From Agarivorans aestuarii (lineage in GTDB: Bacteria; Pseudomonadota; Gammaproteobacteria; Enterobacterales; Celerinatantimonadaceae), in NCBI RefSeq assembly GCF_019670125.1, contig NZ_AP023033.1, positions 3,151,001 to 3,215,000 of the forward strand: a DNA stretch of 64,000 bases. Direction: 5' to 3'. The notes beneath the pieces were generated by a model, which searched no databases, was not told the DNA's origin, and worked only from the letters and a program-made list of their open reading frames with translations. Below are positions 12,635 to 23,103 of the stretch, one piece after another. Position 1 is the first letter of the stretch; each line of letters begins with the position of its first letter. Position numbers and translations under genes: made by a program.

Positions 12635-13375
12635 TTACGCTTCACTTTTACGGGCTTGAACCATTAAAGCTTTCATTTCACGTACTGCTGCATCCATACC
12701 AACCATTACTGCACGAGCAATAATCGCATGACCAATGTTAAGTTCAATAATCTCTGGCATGGCAGCAATAGGTAATACGTTGTGGTAGTGCAAGCCATGA
12801 CCAGCATTCACTTTTAAACCTTTATCGGCGGCATAGCTGGCTGCGGCGGCAATTTTTTTCAGCTCTGCTTGCTGCTCAGCTTCATCTGCTGCATCGGCGT
12901 AATGGCCAGTATGTAACTCAATAAATGGCGCTCCTGAAGCGATAGAAGCATCTATTTGCTCATCATCTGCATCAATAAACAGCGAAACTAAAATGCCAGC
13001 TTGGCTAAGCTTGGTTACCGCTTCGCTAATCTTTTCAAGATTACCAACTACGTCTAGTCCACCTTCGGTAGTTAGTTCTTCACGCTTCTCTGGCACCAAG
13101 CACACAAAATGTGGTTTGTGCTCACAAGCAATAGCTACCATTTCGTCGGTAACCGCCATTTCTAAGTTTAAGCGGGTTTGCACGGTTTCACTCATGATAG
13201 CAACATCACGATCAACAATATGGCGGCGGTCTTCCCTTAAATGAATGGTAATACCATCAGCGCCTGCCATCTCAGCAATGCCCGCTGCCAAAACTGGATC
13301 TGGGTAAGTTGTGCCGCGCGCTTGGCGAAGAGTGGCGATATGATCAACATTTACGCCTAATAAAATTTCACTCAC
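12635..13375 (-). CDS. pdxJ: Pyridoxine 5'-phosphate synthase
   Basis: PdxJ condenses 3-amino-2-oxopropyl phosphate with deoxyxylulose 5-phosphate to make pyridoxine phosphate. The 246-residue TIM-barrel protein starts [19 protein letters not shown] and has [13 protein letters not shown], the phosphate-binding region [12 protein letters not shown] and the [13 protein letters not shown] tail that complete the family pattern. It lies between recO and acpS, the standard order. Confidence 0.97.
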   Translation of the reverse strand: MSEILLGVNVDHIATLRQARGTTYPDPVLAAGIAEMAGADGITIHLREDRRHIVDRDVAIMSETVQTRLNLEMAVTDEMVAIACEHKPHFVCLVPEKREELTTEGGLDVVGNLEKISEAVTKLSQAGILVSLFIDADDEQIDASIASGAPFIELHTGHYADAADEAEQQAELKKIAAAASYAADKGLKVNAGHGLHYHNVLPIAAMPEIIELNIGHAIIARAVMVGMDAAVREMKALMVQARKSEA

Positions 13376-13399
13376 GTATTTTCCTTTTTCAACAAGGCC

Positions 13400-14107
13400 T
13401 TAATTAAAGGCTCTATTGGTAGTTTTAATTTGGCTGAACAATTTGCGACTGGTCAATTCTCTGCCATTCAGCAGCTGAGCAATCACAATTCGACAAAATC
13501 GTTTTGCACATAATAGATGTTGTGCTTGCTGCGGGTCAAAAGCTAATAACATTAGTACTTCTTGATAGCTAAATTCCACATTAGAATAGCGGCTGATACT
13601 CGACACAAAACCTTCACCCAAGTGGTATTGATAATGTTGCCCTTGCACAAATTCTTCTGGCTCAGTTAAGGCAAAACCGAGTTCTGCTACTAACAGCAAT
13701 TCAAATTCTCGTAAGCACGCCTCTAATGGCTGTTGTTTGGCCAAGGCCATTAAGCTGTCTTGATAATGGTGATACAAAGCTGGATAAGCGGTATTTTCTT
13801 CCAACAAGTAATAAAGCAACTCATTAAGGTACAGAGTGCTAAAAAGATATTGACCAAACAAAGGCAGCGCTAAGTTACTGGCTTCAACCTGTTTAAAGTT
13901 AAGTAAACTGCCTTTACCACTAAGCTCAACTAATAGCGGCACACCGGGTTGCAATATGCCTCGCCACTTAGAGCGTTTAGCTCTAGCCCCGCGAGCCACA
14001 GCACTCACTTTGCCATATTCGAGGGTAAACAGTTGTACTAATAAACTGGTTTCTCGATATGGCCGCGTATGAATAACAAACGCCGGTGTGAGTGCCTGTT
14101 CAGGCAA
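13400..14107 (-). CDS. recO: DNA repair protein RecO
   Basis: RecO loads RecA with RecR in RecF-pathway gap repair and anneals SSB-coated DNA. The 235-residue protein has an N-terminal OB-fold (AFVIHTRPYRETSLLVQLFT, then GKVSAVARGARAKRSKW) and a helical C-terminal domain with SRKLFSQI close to the end. No zinc-binding cysteine cluster is visible, as in the E. coli-type protein. It starts 2 bp after era stops, in the rnc-era-recO operon. Confidence 0.94.
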   Translation of the reverse strand: MPEQALTPAFVIHTRPYRETSLLVQLFTLEYGKVSAVARGARAKRSKWRGILQPGVPLLVELSGKGSLLNFKQVEASNLALPLFGQYLFSTLYLNELLYYLLEENTAYPALYHHYQDSLMALAKQQPLEACLREFELLLVAELGFALTEPEEFVQGQHYQYHLGEGFVSSISRYSNVEFSYQEVLMLLAFDPQQAQHLLCAKRFCRIVIAQLLNGRELTSRKLFSQIKTTNRAFN

Positions 14108-14109
14108 GC

Positions 14110-15009
14110 TTATTCGTCTCCGTAACCAAGACTACGCAAGGCGCGTTCGTCGTCAGCCCAACCGGATTTAACTTTCACCCACATCTCCAAGAACACTTTG
14201 TTATCAAACAAACGTTCCATATCTAGACGGGCTTCTCTACCAATGGTTTTTAGCTTCTCGCCTTTGTTGCCAATGATCATGCGTTTTTGGCTAGGACGCT
14301 CTACCAAAATAAGTGCGTTAATTTGATAAACACCATTTTCCTGCATTTTAAACTGCTCAATTTCTACGGTGGTAGAATATGGCAGTTCTTGGCCAGTAAA
14401 TCGCATCAGCTTTTCGCGCACAATTTCTGCCGCCATAAAGCGTGATGAGCGGTCGGTAATGTAATCTTCAGGGAAAAAGTGCACGTTCTCTGGCAAGGTT
14501 TGTTGAGCCCACTCACGCAATTGTTCAACGTTTTTACCCTGCTTGGCAGAAATAGGCAAAATATGAGAAAAATCGAATTTCTCCTGCATCATTTTCATAT
14601 GCGGGAACAGTTCTTCTTTTTCTTGCACGTTATCCACTTTATTAATGGCCAATACCACTGGCACTTTCAAGTGACGTAATTTACCTAAGACTAACTCATC
14701 GTCAGGATTCCACTTGGTGCCTTCAACCACAAAGATCACCATCGAAACATCACCCAGCGAACTGGTAGCCGCTCGGTTCATTAGGCGGTTAATTGCCCGT
14801 TGCTCTTCAATGTGCAAACCCGGCGTATCCACAAAGATAGTTTGATAAATATCATCGGTATCGATGCCCAAAATACGGTGGCGCGTAGTTTGAGGCTTTT
14901 TAGAGGTAATGCTTACCTTTTGGCCTAAAATGGAATTTAGTAGGGTTGACTTACCCACATTTGGGCGACCAACAATGGCGACAAAGCCACACCGTGTATC
15001 ATAGTTCAT
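14110..15009 (-). CDS. era: GTPase Era
   Basis: Era is a GTPase that binds the 3' end of 16S rRNA and helps assemble the 30S subunit. The 299-residue protein has G1 [10 protein letters not shown]2 region [12 protein letters not shown]3 DTPGLH, G4 NKVD and G5 SAKQG, then a C-terminal KH domain with [19 protein letters not shown]. The ATG overlaps the rnc stop codon (ATGA), so translation is coupled. Confidence 0.98.
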   Translation of the reverse strand: MNYDTRCGFVAIVGRPNVGKSTLLNSILGQKVSITSKKPQTTRHRILGIDTDDIYQTIFVDTPGLHIEEQRAINRLMNRAATSSLGDVSMVIFVVEGTKWNPDDELVLGKLRHLKVPVVLAINKVDNVQEKEELFPHMKMMQEKFDFSHILPISAKQGKNVEQLREWAQQTLPENVHFFPEDYITDRSSRFMAAEIVREKLMRFTGQELPYSTTVEIEQFKMQENGVYQINALILVERPSQKRMIIGNKGEKLKTIGREARLDMERLFDNKVFLEMWVKVKSGWADDERALRSLGYGDE

Positions 15010-15683
15010 ACTAAACGCTCCAAGACCAATTCAGCCGCCACTTGCTCGGCCTTACGACGGCTAGTGCTAATACCAATAACTGGCTTATCTAAGCCTTCTA
15101 CTACGCAGCTTACGGTGAATTGCTGATTATGTGCTTCGCCTTTAATTTCAACGACTTGATAGTCTGGTAAAGCTTGCTTTCTAGATTGCAGTATTTCCTG
15201 CAATCTAGTTTTAGGATCTTTTTGGCTAAGGCCCGGCTCGATAGTGTTTAGGCGATCTTTATACCAACGCAATAACAATTCTTTTGCGCTATCGTTACCG
15301 CTATCTAAATACACCGCGCCAATAATTGCTTCTACGGCATCGGCCAAAATTGACTCTCGGCGAAAACCACCGCTTTTCAATTCACCTGGTCCAAGCTTGA
15401 TGTACTCGCCTAATTCAAAACTGCGGGCTAATTCAGCCAGGGTTTTACCTTTTACTAAAGTTGAGCGCATCGGGCTTAAATCGCCTTCCGATACATTAGG
15501 AAAGCGGTGATACAATTCGTCGGCAATTACCCAACTAAGCACTGCATCACCCAAAAACTCTAGACGCTCATTGTGCACACCACCGGCACTGCGGTGAGTA
15601 AGCGCTAGGTGCAATAAACTGTCGTCTTTAAATGTATACCCTATGGCACGCTGTAAGCGTTCTGGGTTTGAGCTAATCATCAT
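15006..15683 (-). CDS. rnc: Ribonuclease III
   Basis: RNase III cuts double-stranded RNA in rRNA maturation and mRNA turnover. The 225-residue protein has the catalytic signature [20 protein letters not shown] (residues about 38-57), the second acidic cluster [16 protein letters not shown], and a C-terminal double-stranded-RNA-binding domain with [11 protein letters not shown]. Length matches the family. It lies 4 bp after lepB, in lepB-rnc-era order. Confidence 0.97.
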   Translation of the reverse strand: MMISSNPERLQRAIGYTFKDDSLLHLALTHRSAGGVHNERLEFLGDAVLSWVIADELYHRFPNVSEGDLSPMRSTLVKGKTLAELARSFELGEYIKLGPGELKSGGFRRESILADAVEAIIGAVYLDSGNDSAKELLLRWYKDRLNTIEPGLSQKDPKTRLQEILQSRKQALPDYQVVEIKGEAHNQQFTVSCVVEGLDKPVIGISTSRRKAEQVAAELVLERLV

Positions 15684-15687
15684 CTAC

Positions 15688-16602
15688 CTACTTGATCGCG
15701 CCAATGCGATTAAAGCGAACACCTGTGGGTATCCATCCCGGTAATATTGAATCCTCAGCACGCTCAAATTCAAAGCTAATCCATATTGCTACAGCTTTAC
15801 CGACTAAGTGATCTTCAGACACAAACCCCCAGTAGCGACTATCGGTACTGTTATCACGGTTGTCACCGAAGGCTAAATAGTGGCCTTCTGGTACAATCCA
15901 CTCATCTTTAGCCGTGCCCGGCTGTTGATAAAAGTATTGCACACGATCTGGTGCAGCAGGATTTATCAAAATCTCGTGTTCAACTTCTGCTAGGCTCTCT
16001 CTATAATTCTCTAGAGCCATTGGACCTTGTTTAAAGCGTCCAGACACTTCAAAGTCTAGCGGTACCGGTTTTAGCTCAGGACAAGGTTTTGCTTCACACT
16101 TCGGCTGAATAAACAGCTGCTTACCGCGATAAATCACTCGGTCACCAGGTAAGCCAACAATGCGCTTAATATAATCAATACGGGTATCTTGAGGGTATTT
16201 AAATACCGCAATATCACCACGTTTAGGTGAACCAGTTTCCACGATAGTGCTGCGAGTCACTGGGTCTTTTAGGCCGTAAGCGAACTTCTCTACCAAGATA
16301 AAGTCACCCACTAACAAAGTTGGCATCATAGAGCCAGATGGGATTTGGAAAGGCTCATAAATAAACGAGCGTAATACCATTACAATGGCGATGACCGGAA
16401 ATACCGAGCGACCATTCTCAATCCAGCTTGGCGGCGTTGTGATTTTCTCTTCGGCGTCATTAGGCAATTCGCCGCCCGCAGCAGTACGGGCGCTTTGCAG
16501 TTTAAGTTCGCGTTGCTTTTCCCAATGAAACTTGTCTAAGGCCCAAATTATGCCCGTGACAAAGGTAGCAATAACCAGGATTAGCGGAAATATAGTGGCC
16601 AT
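15688..16602 (-). CDS. lepB: Signal peptidase I
   Basis: LepB removes Sec and Tat signal peptides at the inner membrane. Two N-terminal hydrophobic segments occur (about residues 3-21 and 73-88). The catalytic serine lies in PSGSMMPTL and the lysine in YIKRIVGLPGDR. The late signature GDNRDNSTDSRYWG is intact. The reading frame opens 15 nt earlier, but ATG at 16600-16602 has a clear AAGGA ribosome-binding site and begins 1 bp after the lepA stop, so I choose it (304 residues). Confidence 0.95.
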   Translation of the reverse strand: MATIFPLILVIATFVTGIIWALDKFHWEKQRELKLQSARTAAGGELPNDAEEKITTPPSWIENGRSVFPVIAIVMVLRSFIYEPFQIPSGSMMPTLLVGDFILVEKFAYGLKDPVTRSTIVETGSPKRGDIAVFKYPQDTRIDYIKRIVGLPGDRVIYRGKQLFIQPKCEAKPCPELKPVPLDFEVSGRFKQGPMALENYRESLAEVEHEILINPAAPDRVQYFYQQPGTAKDEWIVPEGHYLAFGDNRDNSTDSRYWGFVSEDHLVGKAVAIWISFEFERAEDSILPGWIPTGVRFNRIGAIK

Positions 16603-16603
16603 G

Positions 16604-18403
16604 TTAATCCTTACCAATATGAAGTACGGCTAAGAAGGCTTCTTGAGGCACTTCCACGTTACCTACTTGCTTCATGCGTTTTTTACCTTCTTTCTGCTTA
16701 GCTAACAGCTTTTTCTTACGGCTCACATCACCGCCGTAACACTTGGCAATAACGTTTTTACGCAACTGTTTAACCGTAGAACGGGCAATAATATGCATGC
16801 CAATTGAGGCTTGAATCGCAATATCAAACATTTGGCGAGGGATCAGCTCTTTCATCTTATCAACCACCTGACGCCCACGAGATTCAGAATGATCTTTGTG
16901 AGTAATCAAGGCTAGAGCATCAACTCTATCGCCGTTAATCATGATATCTACACGCACCATGTTAGCAGCATTAAAGTATTTGAAGTTGTAATCCAAAGAC
17001 GCATAGCCACGGCTAGTAGACTTAAGCTTATCGAAGAAATCTAATACTACTTCGGCCATTGGAATTTCGTAAGTTAAGGCAACTTGCTTACCGTGATAAG
17101 CCATGTTCTTTTGCAAGCCACGTTTCTCAACACACAGGGTAATTACATTACCCAAGTATTCTTGAGGTACTAAAATATTTACCTCGGCGATAGGCTCACG
17201 AATTTCAGCAATATTGTTGGTAGGCGGCAGTTTGGCTGGGCTATCAACATAAATAACCTCACCTTTGTTCATCTCTACTTCGTAGATTACGGTAGGTGCA
17301 GTGGTAATTAAATCAAGGTCGTATTCACGCTCTAAACGCTCTTGAATAATTTCCATGTGCAACATGCCTAAGAAGCCACAGCGGAAGCCAAAGCCCAGTG
17401 CAGTAGAGTTCTCTGGCTCATAAAACAATGATGAATCGTTAAGGCTTAGCTTAGCAAGTGCATCACGGAAGTTTTCATACTCATCAGAGCTGGTTGGGAA
17501 CAAGCCCGCATAAACCTGTGGTTTTACCTTCTTAAAGCCCGGCAGCGCCTCGGTAGCACCGTTTTTCTGGGTAGTTAGCGTATCGCCTACTGGCGCACCT
17601 AAAATTTCTTTAATACCGGCGATAACGTAACCTACTTCACCGGTTTTTAGCACGCCTGTACTGGTTTGTTTAGGTGTAAAGATACCCACTTCGTTAATCA
17701 CGTGAGCTTGCCCTGTGGACATTACCATCATACGTTCGCCAGCTTTTAACTCGCCACTTTTAATACGTACTAAAGACACAACGCCTTGGTAGTTATCAAA
17801 CCATGAATCAATAATTAGCGCTTGAACTGGCGCAGTATCGTCACCTTCAGGCGGCGGAACATCACGCACAATGGTTTCTAGAACATCTTCAATACCAAGG
17901 CCTGTTTTAGCTGAACAAACCGTTGCATCGGTGGCATCAATACCTACGATATCTTCGATTTCTTCTGCTACGCGATCAGGATCGGCCTGTGGCAAGTCAA
18001 TTTTGTTTAGCACTGGAATAACTTCTAGATCCATTTCCATAGCGGTATAACAGTTCGCTAGGGTCTGTGCTTCTACGCCTTGCGCTGCGTCAACAACCAG
18101 TAAAGCACCTTCACATGCCGCCAATGAACGTGATACTTCATAAGTGAAGTCCACGTGTCCTGGGGTATCAATAAAGTTAAGCTGATAGGTTTCACCGTCT
18201 TTCGCGGTGTAATCCAAAGTTACACTTTGTGCTTTAATGGTAATTCCGCGTTCACGCTCTAAATCCATAGAGTCTAGAACTTGCGCTTCCATTTCGCGCG
18301 AGCTCAATCCACCACAGTGTTGAATCAGGCGATCAGATAAGGTCGATTTGCCATGGTCGATATGGGCAATAATCGAAAAGTTACGAATATTCTTATTTAT
18401 CAA
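16604..18403 (-). CDS. lepA: Elongation factor 4 (LepA), ribosome-associated GTPase
   Basis: EF4 is a translational GTPase that back-translocates or remodels stalled ribosomes and influences initiation. The 599-residue protein has G1 [15 protein letters not shown]3 DTPGHVDF and G4 NKID, followed by EF-G-like domains II, III and V. The unique C-terminal domain includes [20 protein letters not shown] and GKKRMKQVG. Length is the usual 597-600. It is placed between rseC and lepB, with a terminator separating it from rseC, so a local promoter upstream is likely. Confidence 0.98.
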   Translation of the reverse strand: MINKNIRNFSIIAHIDHGKSTLSDRLIQHCGGLSSREMEAQVLDSMDLERERGITIKAQSVTLDYTAKDGETYQLNFIDTPGHVDFTYEVSRSLAACEGALLVVDAAQGVEAQTLANCYTAMEMDLEVIPVLNKIDLPQADPDRVAEEIEDIVGIDATDATVCSAKTGLGIEDVLETIVRDVPPPEGDDTAPVQALIIDSWFDNYQGVVSLVRIKSGELKAGERMMVMSTGQAHVINEVGIFTPKQTSTGVLKTGEVGYVIAGIKEILGAPVGDTLTTQKNGATEALPGFKKVKPQVYAGLFPTSSDEYENFRDALAKLSLNDSSLFYEPENSTALGFGFRCGFLGMLHMEIIQERLEREYDLDLITTAPTVIYEVEMNKGEVIYVDSPAKLPPTNNIAEIREPIAEVNILVPQEYLGNVITLCVEKRGLQKNMAYHGKQVALTYEIPMAEVVLDFFDKLKSTSRGYASLDYNFKYFNAANMVRVDIMINGDRVDALALITHKDHSESRGRQVVDKMKELIPRQMFDIAIQASIGMHIIARSTVKQLRKNVIAKCYGGDVSRKKKLLAKQKEGKKRMKQVGNVEVPQEAFLAVLHIGKD

Positions 18404-18564
18404 GAGCTTACCTATAAAAAATCATCTACAAGCGAATTGGGATTCACTTTTCTTAAAAATGCAGCAATCGCGCATTATATCGTTGACGCGGATACTACCA
18501 CAATCCACTCAGAACCAAAAAAAATGCAGGCTTAAATTAGCAATTGTTTTGCGTCGCCCAAAAT

Positions 18565-18591
18565 CAAAAAACGCCCATTACAGGGCGTTTT
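18565..18591 (-). terminator. Rho-independent terminator after rseC
   Basis: On the minus strand the arms 18583-18591 and 18568-18576 form a 9-bp AAAACGCCC-type stem with a six-base loop, followed by a T run at 18566-18571. It ends the rpoE-rseABC unit before lepA. Confidence 0.85.
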
Positions 18592-18602
18592 CGAAAAGAA
18601 GT

Positions 18603-19067
18603 TTATTGCTTAGCATGCATTTTGGGCCGATATCGTGCCTGCCGAGAAAAATAACGAGTAAGGCCACGAACAAATAAAAAACCTAGGGCTAAACCCAATA
18701 AGGTGCTTAACGCAATAACCCATTCACCAGCAATACCTTTCATAGTGATGAACTTGCCTAGGGCCGCACCAATCATCAACATAGCGATGGGTACGAGATA
18801 AACAAGCACCGCACTTTGCAGCATGTTTTTGGCGTTCAAGGCTAATTCTATCTGATCCCCCACTTCAACAGCCTCGGTAAGCTTTACCTGAAGCTGATGA
18901 ACCCGGGTCGGAAACGCTTTAGCTATGGCGCTATTGCCGCAATTATCGGCACTGGCGCAACTACCACAGGCGCTTTTACTTACGCATTCAACTTTTGCGT
19001 AACCGTCACCCACCTCAACAACCTTTGCTGTTTCAATGATTAAAGCGGGATTACTGTACCGGCTCAA
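18603..19067 (-). CDS. rseC: SoxR-reducing system / sigma-E regulator RseC
   Basis: RseC is an inner-membrane protein associated with the sigma-E operon and with SoxR reduction or Rnf-related electron transfer. It has an N-terminal cysteine cluster (SACGSCASADNCGNS) and two transmembrane segments (roughly residues 85-105 and 115-135). Homology begins around LIIETAKVVEVGDG, but there is no ATG in frame. The candidates are TTG codons at 19089-19091, 19077-19079 and 19065-19067. I choose the last because GAGAAG lies 4 nt upstream and it leaves the shortest overlap with rseB. The start remains uncertain. Confidence 0.88.
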   Translation of the reverse strand: MSRYSNPALIIETAKVVEVGDGYAKVECVSKSACGSCASADNCGNSAIAKAFPTRVHQLQVKLTEAVEVGDQIELALNAKNMLQSAVLVYLVPIAMLMIGAALGKFITMKGIAGEWVIALSTLLGLALGFLFVRGLTRYFSRQARYRPKMHAKQ

Positions 19068-20085
19068 CGGACTTCTCAAAGTAAGGACCAATAGTCACTG
19101 AATCAGCCATTTTTGAGGCAGTTTCTGGCGGAATTTCACCAACAACGGTGATTTCTATACCTTTGCGTACCACTGTATGTAAGCTGGTAGCACCTTGGCG
19201 AACCAGTTGCTCGCGTAAGGGGTTAGTTTTACCAACGGCATTGGCATAAACCGAAATATCAAACAAGCCATCGCTAAGTTTTATGTAATCAACTGATTCT
19301 GATATCGCTGCTAAAGAATGCTGTTCTTTTTGAGCCACTTTCATACCTTTGGGTGACCACCCCAAACGCCAGTTAATTTGGTGCTCTTGTTTCTCCGCCG
19401 ACTCTTTGCCCATCACCGTACTGGGTAACTCTAAGCTGGCAAGCTCTGTCATCCACTCACTGGGCTTTTCATATTCAGCCAAGGTCACGGCCATATGCTG
19501 TTCAATTAATTCACCGTTTTGATCAACTACATCTAGACGCAAAGGTAAGTGAGAAGAGTAATCAATCCAAAGATACAAACCGTATAAATCGGAAGACTTT
19601 GGCACTATACGCATCACCTGTGCGGGTCGACCTGCAACCCGGCTTTTACCGGCAATCACTAAGTCAAAATTGCTTTGTAAGTCTTCCAGTTTTACTGCCG
19701 CTAAATTGCCAAACATGCCGGGTAAGCGACTTGAAGCCAAACTGTAAGGTGATTGCCCAGGTTCAAAAAAGGCTACCGTACCGTCACGGTACACCGCTTC
19801 GTTAGCAGGGCCATTTAAGTAAACGCGGTGGGCAACTTCCACACCGTTAACTACACCGTGAATTAAGCGCACAGGCTCTATGTGCCCTTGGCGAACCACA
19901 ATGTAGGAAAGCTCGTATTGGCGTTGATGAAAAGCCTGTTGGTAATTTTGTAATAAACTCACCGCTGGGCTAGTTTGGCTAACTGAGGTAGCCGAGGCAT
20001 CAGAGGTGGTTACGGGGGACTCTGCTGAAACAGAAAAAGATGCCAGTAATAAGATTACTGGCATCGAGATAGTCTTTAAGCGCAT
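19051..20085 (-). CDS. rseB: Sigma-E factor regulatory protein RseB
   Basis: RseB is the periplasmic protein that binds RseA and blocks its cleavage by DegS until off-pathway lipopolysaccharide or lipoprotein is sensed. The 344-residue protein has a cleavable signal peptide (residues 1-21, ending SVSA). The MucB/RseB N-terminal domain has FHQRQYELSYIVVRQGHIEP, and the C-terminal domain has WRLGWSPKGMKV and SDGLFDISVYA. It lies 11 bp after rseA. Confidence 0.96.
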   Translation of the reverse strand: MRLKTISMPVILLLASFSVSAESPVTTSDASATSVSQTSPAVSLLQNYQQAFHQRQYELSYIVVRQGHIEPVRLIHGVVNGVEVAHRVYLNGPANEAVYRDGTVAFFEPGQSPYSLASSRLPGMFGNLAAVKLEDLQSNFDLVIAGKSRVAGRPAQVMRIVPKSSDLYGLYLWIDYSSHLPLRLDVVDQNGELIEQHMAVTLAEYEKPSEWMTELASLELPSTVMGKESAEKQEHQINWRLGWSPKGMKVAQKEQHSLAAISESVDYIKLSDGLFDISVYANAVGKTNPLREQLVRQGATSLHTVVRKGIEITVVGEIPPETASKMADSVTIGPYFEKSVEPVQ

Positions 20086-20096
20086 AGGCTAATTAT

Positions 20097-20633
20097 TTAC
20101 TCTACAATTCGTTGCTGGAAACGATGGTCCTGTAGGTAAGCGCTAATACGCTTACGCTGTTCCATAATTTCAGCTTCACTTAGCTCACGAGGCTGAGGAT
20201 TAGACTGCAAGCTAACTGGTGCTACAGATCCACCCACCGGTACTGTATTAAATACTGGTAAAGGTTGGTCAGCATCGTTGGCTTGGAATGAGTATTGCTG
20301 AACACCAATAATAGCGGCTACCGCTACCGATGCTGCAATTGCATATTGCCCAGCATATTTGAAGAATCGAACTACACGTACAGACGATTCTTTTTGTTCG
20401 GCCGCCTGAGGTTTAGGGGCTACAATCGCTGGCTCTTGTTCCAAGGCAGCAGCTACACCACTGGCAATATCTATATCGATTTGCTTGGGTGTTTCTCCGC
20501 GAAGTACATCACCAATTAGGTGATAATTACTCCACTGCTCTGCGTGCTCCGGCTCATTGGCTAACAGATCTAACAGTGCTGCGTCGGTTAATTCGTTATC
20601 AACCAGTGCGGATAACTGTTCTTTATTTGCCAT
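20097..20633 (-). CDS. rseA: Anti-sigma-E factor RseA
   Basis: RseA is the inner-membrane anti-sigma factor that sequesters sigma-E. The N-terminal cytoplasmic domain reads LSALVDNELTDAALLDLLAN, with WSNYHLIGDVLRGE typical of the ASD fold. One transmembrane helix lies near residues 92-109 (YAIAASVAVAAIIGVQQ), and the periplasmic tail is about 70 residues. The location just downstream of rpoE confirms the assignment. Confidence 0.95.
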   Translation of the reverse strand: MANKEQLSALVDNELTDAALLDLLANEPEHAEQWSNYHLIGDVLRGETPKQIDIDIASGVAAALEQEPAIVAPKPQAAEQKESSVRVVRFFKYAGQYAIAASVAVAAIIGVQQYSFQANDADQPLPVFNTVPVGGSVAPVSLQSNPQPRELSEAEIMEQRKRISAYLQDHRFQQRIVE

Positions 20634-20655
20634 AATTAGTCATCAATCCCCAAAG

Positions 20656-21234
20656 TTACCTACTTAAAAGCGGTTGTATTCGCTTTTCAATTGCATCCCT
20701 TGCTCGGAAAATCCGTGATCTCACGGTACCGACAGGACAATCCATTACATTGGCAATCTCTTCGTAGCTTAAACCATCTATCTCACGAAGAGTAATTGCA
20801 GTGCGCAAATCATCAGGTAGTCCTTCCATTGTAGCAAAAACTACCTCTTTTATTTCTTCGGATAACAACAAAGTTTCTGGAGTGTCTGCTTCTTTCAAAG
20901 CATCTGCGCCATCATAGAACTCTGCTTCATCAGCATCCACATCATTTGCAGGGGGTCTTCGACCTTGAGCTACAATGTGATTTTTAGCAGTATTTACTGC
21001 AATTCGGTATAACCATGTATAAAACGCACTTTCTCCTCGAAAGTTTGGTAGTGCGCGGTAAGCTTTAATAAACGCATCTTGCGTTACATCGGCTACGTCC
21101 CCGTGATTCACTATATAGCGTGATATAAGGTTTGCTACCTTATGCTGATACTTTTGTACCAACAAATTAAATGCCGCCTTATCGCCACGTTGCGTCCTTT
21201 CGACCAACGTTTGATCTGTCCACTGTTCTGACAT
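20656..21234 (-). CDS. rpoE: RNA polymerase sigma factor RpoE (sigma-E)
   Basis: Sigma-E directs the envelope-stress regulon. The 192-residue ECF-type protein has region 2 (YQHKVANLISRYIVNHGDVA, DVTQDAFIKAYRAL, FYTWLYRIAVNTAKN) and region 4 (LREIDGLSYEEIANVMDCPV, then GTVRSRIFRARDAI). Length and sequence are those of gammaproteobacterial RpoE. A GGGGG-type ribosome-binding site precedes the ATG, and a sigma-E promoter (see 21294-21320) supports autoregulation. Confidence 0.98.
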   Translation of the reverse strand: MSEQWTDQTLVERTQRGDKAAFNLLVQKYQHKVANLISRYIVNHGDVADVTQDAFIKAYRALPNFRGESAFYTWLYRIAVNTAKNHIVAQGRRPPANDVDADEAEFYDGADALKEADTPETLLLSEEIKEVVFATMEGLPDDLRTAITLREIDGLSYEEIANVMDCPVGTVRSRIFRARDAIEKRIQPLLSR

Positions 21235-21293
21235 TTGTAACTACCGTCCCCCTAATGTTTGAGATTCGGTAGCTTTTTTGGCGGCACATCTCT

Positions 21294-21320
21294 TCAGACT
21301 GCTTGTTTTCAAAAAAGTTC
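21294..21320 (-). promoter_or_regulatory. Sigma-E-dependent promoter of rpoE
   Basis: On the minus strand GAACTT (21315-21320) and TCTGA (21294-21298) are separated by exactly 16 nt. This matches the established sigma-E consensus for -35 and -10 at the usual spacing. It lies about 60 bp upstream of the rpoE ATG, so sigma-E very probably activates its own operon. Confidence 0.9.
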
Positions 21321-21436
21321 TCTTCCAACCAAATAAAATTTTTGCGCCTCTGTGAGACACTGCAAACTTGCGTAAGTTTCAGTTAAACTAGCTTATACTC
21401 CAATTTTTCTTTTAACTACGTATAAGAGCGCATCTA

Positions 21437-23050
21437 ATGGAATACACTAGCGATGTTCTAATAATAGGCAGTGGCGCTGCAGGCTTAACTATGGCCTTAA
21501 ACTTGGCTGATTATGCCAAAGTCCACGTACTGAGCAAAGGTCCTCTCAAAGAAGGTTCCACTTATTATGCTCAAGGAGGCATCGCTGCTGTATTTGATAA
21601 GAATGACAGCGTAGAAGAACATGTCAATGACACCTTGATCGCGGGTGATGGCTTATGTGACGAAGACGCGGTTAAATTTACCGCAGAAAACAGCAAGCAA
21701 TGCATTGACTGGCTAATTAACTTGGGTGTTCCGTTCGACCAAGAAACCGCCACCAATGGCGAAGCCAAGTACCACCTAACCCGTGAAGGCGGGCACAGCC
21801 GCCGCCGTATTTTGCATGCCGCGGATGCCACCGGTAAAGCGGTACAAAAAACGTTAGTACGTGCGGTACTAAGCCACCCTAACATCACTTTGCTAGAGCG
21901 TTTCAACGCCGTTGATTTAATTACCGAAACAGACAATGAGCAGAAAAAAGTAGTTGGAGCTTATGTTTGGAACCGCAATAAAGAGCGAGTAGAAGTGGTT
22001 AAAGCCAAGTTTGTGGCTATGGCCACTGGCGGTGCAAGTAAGGTTTACCAATATACCAGTAACCCAGATGTAAGTAGTGGTGATGGCATTGCCATGGCTT
22101 GGCGCGCGGGCTGCCGGGTAGGCAATATGGAATTTAACCAGTTCCACCCAACCTGTTTATTTCACCCAGAAGCGCGCAATTTTTTGCTTACCGAGGCCTT
22201 GCGTGGCGAAGGCGCTTTATTAAAACGCCCCGATGGCAGCCGCTTTATGCCAGACTTTGATTCTCGTGAAGAGTTAGCACCGCGAGATGTAGTGGCACGA
22301 GCTATCGATTATGAAATGAAGCGCTTGGGCGCAGATTGTGTTTATCTCGACATTAGCCATCGTGACGATGAGTTTATTGAACTGCACTTCCCTACCATTC
22401 TAAAACGCTGCCTAGAGCTGGGCATCGACATCCGCAAGCAAGCCATTCCGGTGGTTCCTGCTGCTCACTATACCTGTGGTGGCGTAGTCACCAACCTACA
22501 AGGCGAAACCGACTTAGCCAACTTATACGCCATTGGTGAAGTGGCTTACACCGGCCTGCATGGCGCTAACCGCATGGCCAGCAACTCCTTGTTGGAATGT
22601 GTGGTATTCGCCCACGCCGCTAGTGAGCACATCAAGCAGCACTTAAACGAGGTGCAGCTATGTGACAGCATTCAGCCTTGGGATGACAGTCAAGTAAGCG
22701 ACTCCGACGAAGAAGTCATCATTAACCACAACTGGCATGAACTGCGCTTATTTATGTGGGACTACGTAGGCATTGTTCGCACTAACAAACGCTTGCAGCG
22801 CGCAATGCGCCGCATTCACTTGCTACAACAAGAGATTTTTGAGTACTACTCAAACTTTAAAGTGGGCAATAACCTGCTAGAGCTGCGTAATTTACTGCAA
22901 GTCGCCGAGTTGATAGTTGGCTGCGCGATGCGCCGTCATGAGAGCCGTGGCCTACATTACAACCTAGATTACCCAGATAAGTTGGATAAGATAAAACCCA
23001 CTATTCTCGACCCCAATACCTTCTATCAAGAAGAAGATAGCGAAAGGTAA
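21437..23050 (+). CDS. nadB: L-aspartate oxidase
   Basis: NadB oxidises L-aspartate to iminoaspartate with FAD, the first step of de novo NAD synthesis. The 537-residue protein starts with the dinucleotide-binding motif [16 protein letters not shown]. It has [12 protein letters not shown], the active-site region [18 protein letters not shown], and [10 protein letters not shown] with [15 protein letters not shown]. Length matches E. coli NadB. It is divergent from rpoE, as in E. coli. Confidence 0.97.
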   Translation: MEYTSDVLIIGSGAAGLTMALNLADYAKVHVLSKGPLKEGSTYYAQGGIAAVFDKNDSVEEHVNDTLIAGDGLCDEDAVKFTAENSKQCIDWLINLGVPFDQETATNGEAKYHLTREGGHSRRRILHAADATGKAVQKTLVRAVLSHPNITLLERFNAVDLITETDNEQKKVVGAYVWNRNKERVEVVKAKFVAMATGGASKVYQYTSNPDVSSGDGIAMAWRAGCRVGNMEFNQFHPTCLFHPEARNFLLTEALRGEGALLKRPDGSRFMPDFDSREELAPRDVVARAIDYEMKRLGADCVYLDISHRDDEFIELHFPTILKRCLELGIDIRKQAIPVVPAAHYTCGGVVTNLQGETDLANLYAIGEVAYTGLHGANRMASNSLLECVVFAHAASEHIKQHLNEVQLCDSIQPWDDSQVSDSDEEVIINHNWHELRLFMWDYVGIVRTNKRLQRAMRRIHLLQQEIFEYYSNFKVGNNLLELRNLLQVAELIVGCAMRRHESRGLHYNLDYPDKLDKIKPTILDPNTFYQEEDSER

Positions 23051-23058
23051 TCAAAACA

Positions 23059-23083
23059 AGGCTTACAAGAGTAAGCCTTTTTT
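23059..23083 (+). terminator. Rho-independent terminator after nadB
   Basis: An 8-bp stem (AGGCTTAC / GTAAGCCT) with a four-base loop is followed by six T. It lies 9 bp beyond the nadB stop. Confidence 0.9.
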
Positions 23084-23103
23084 CTAGCTATGGGTTTGGT
23101 TGA

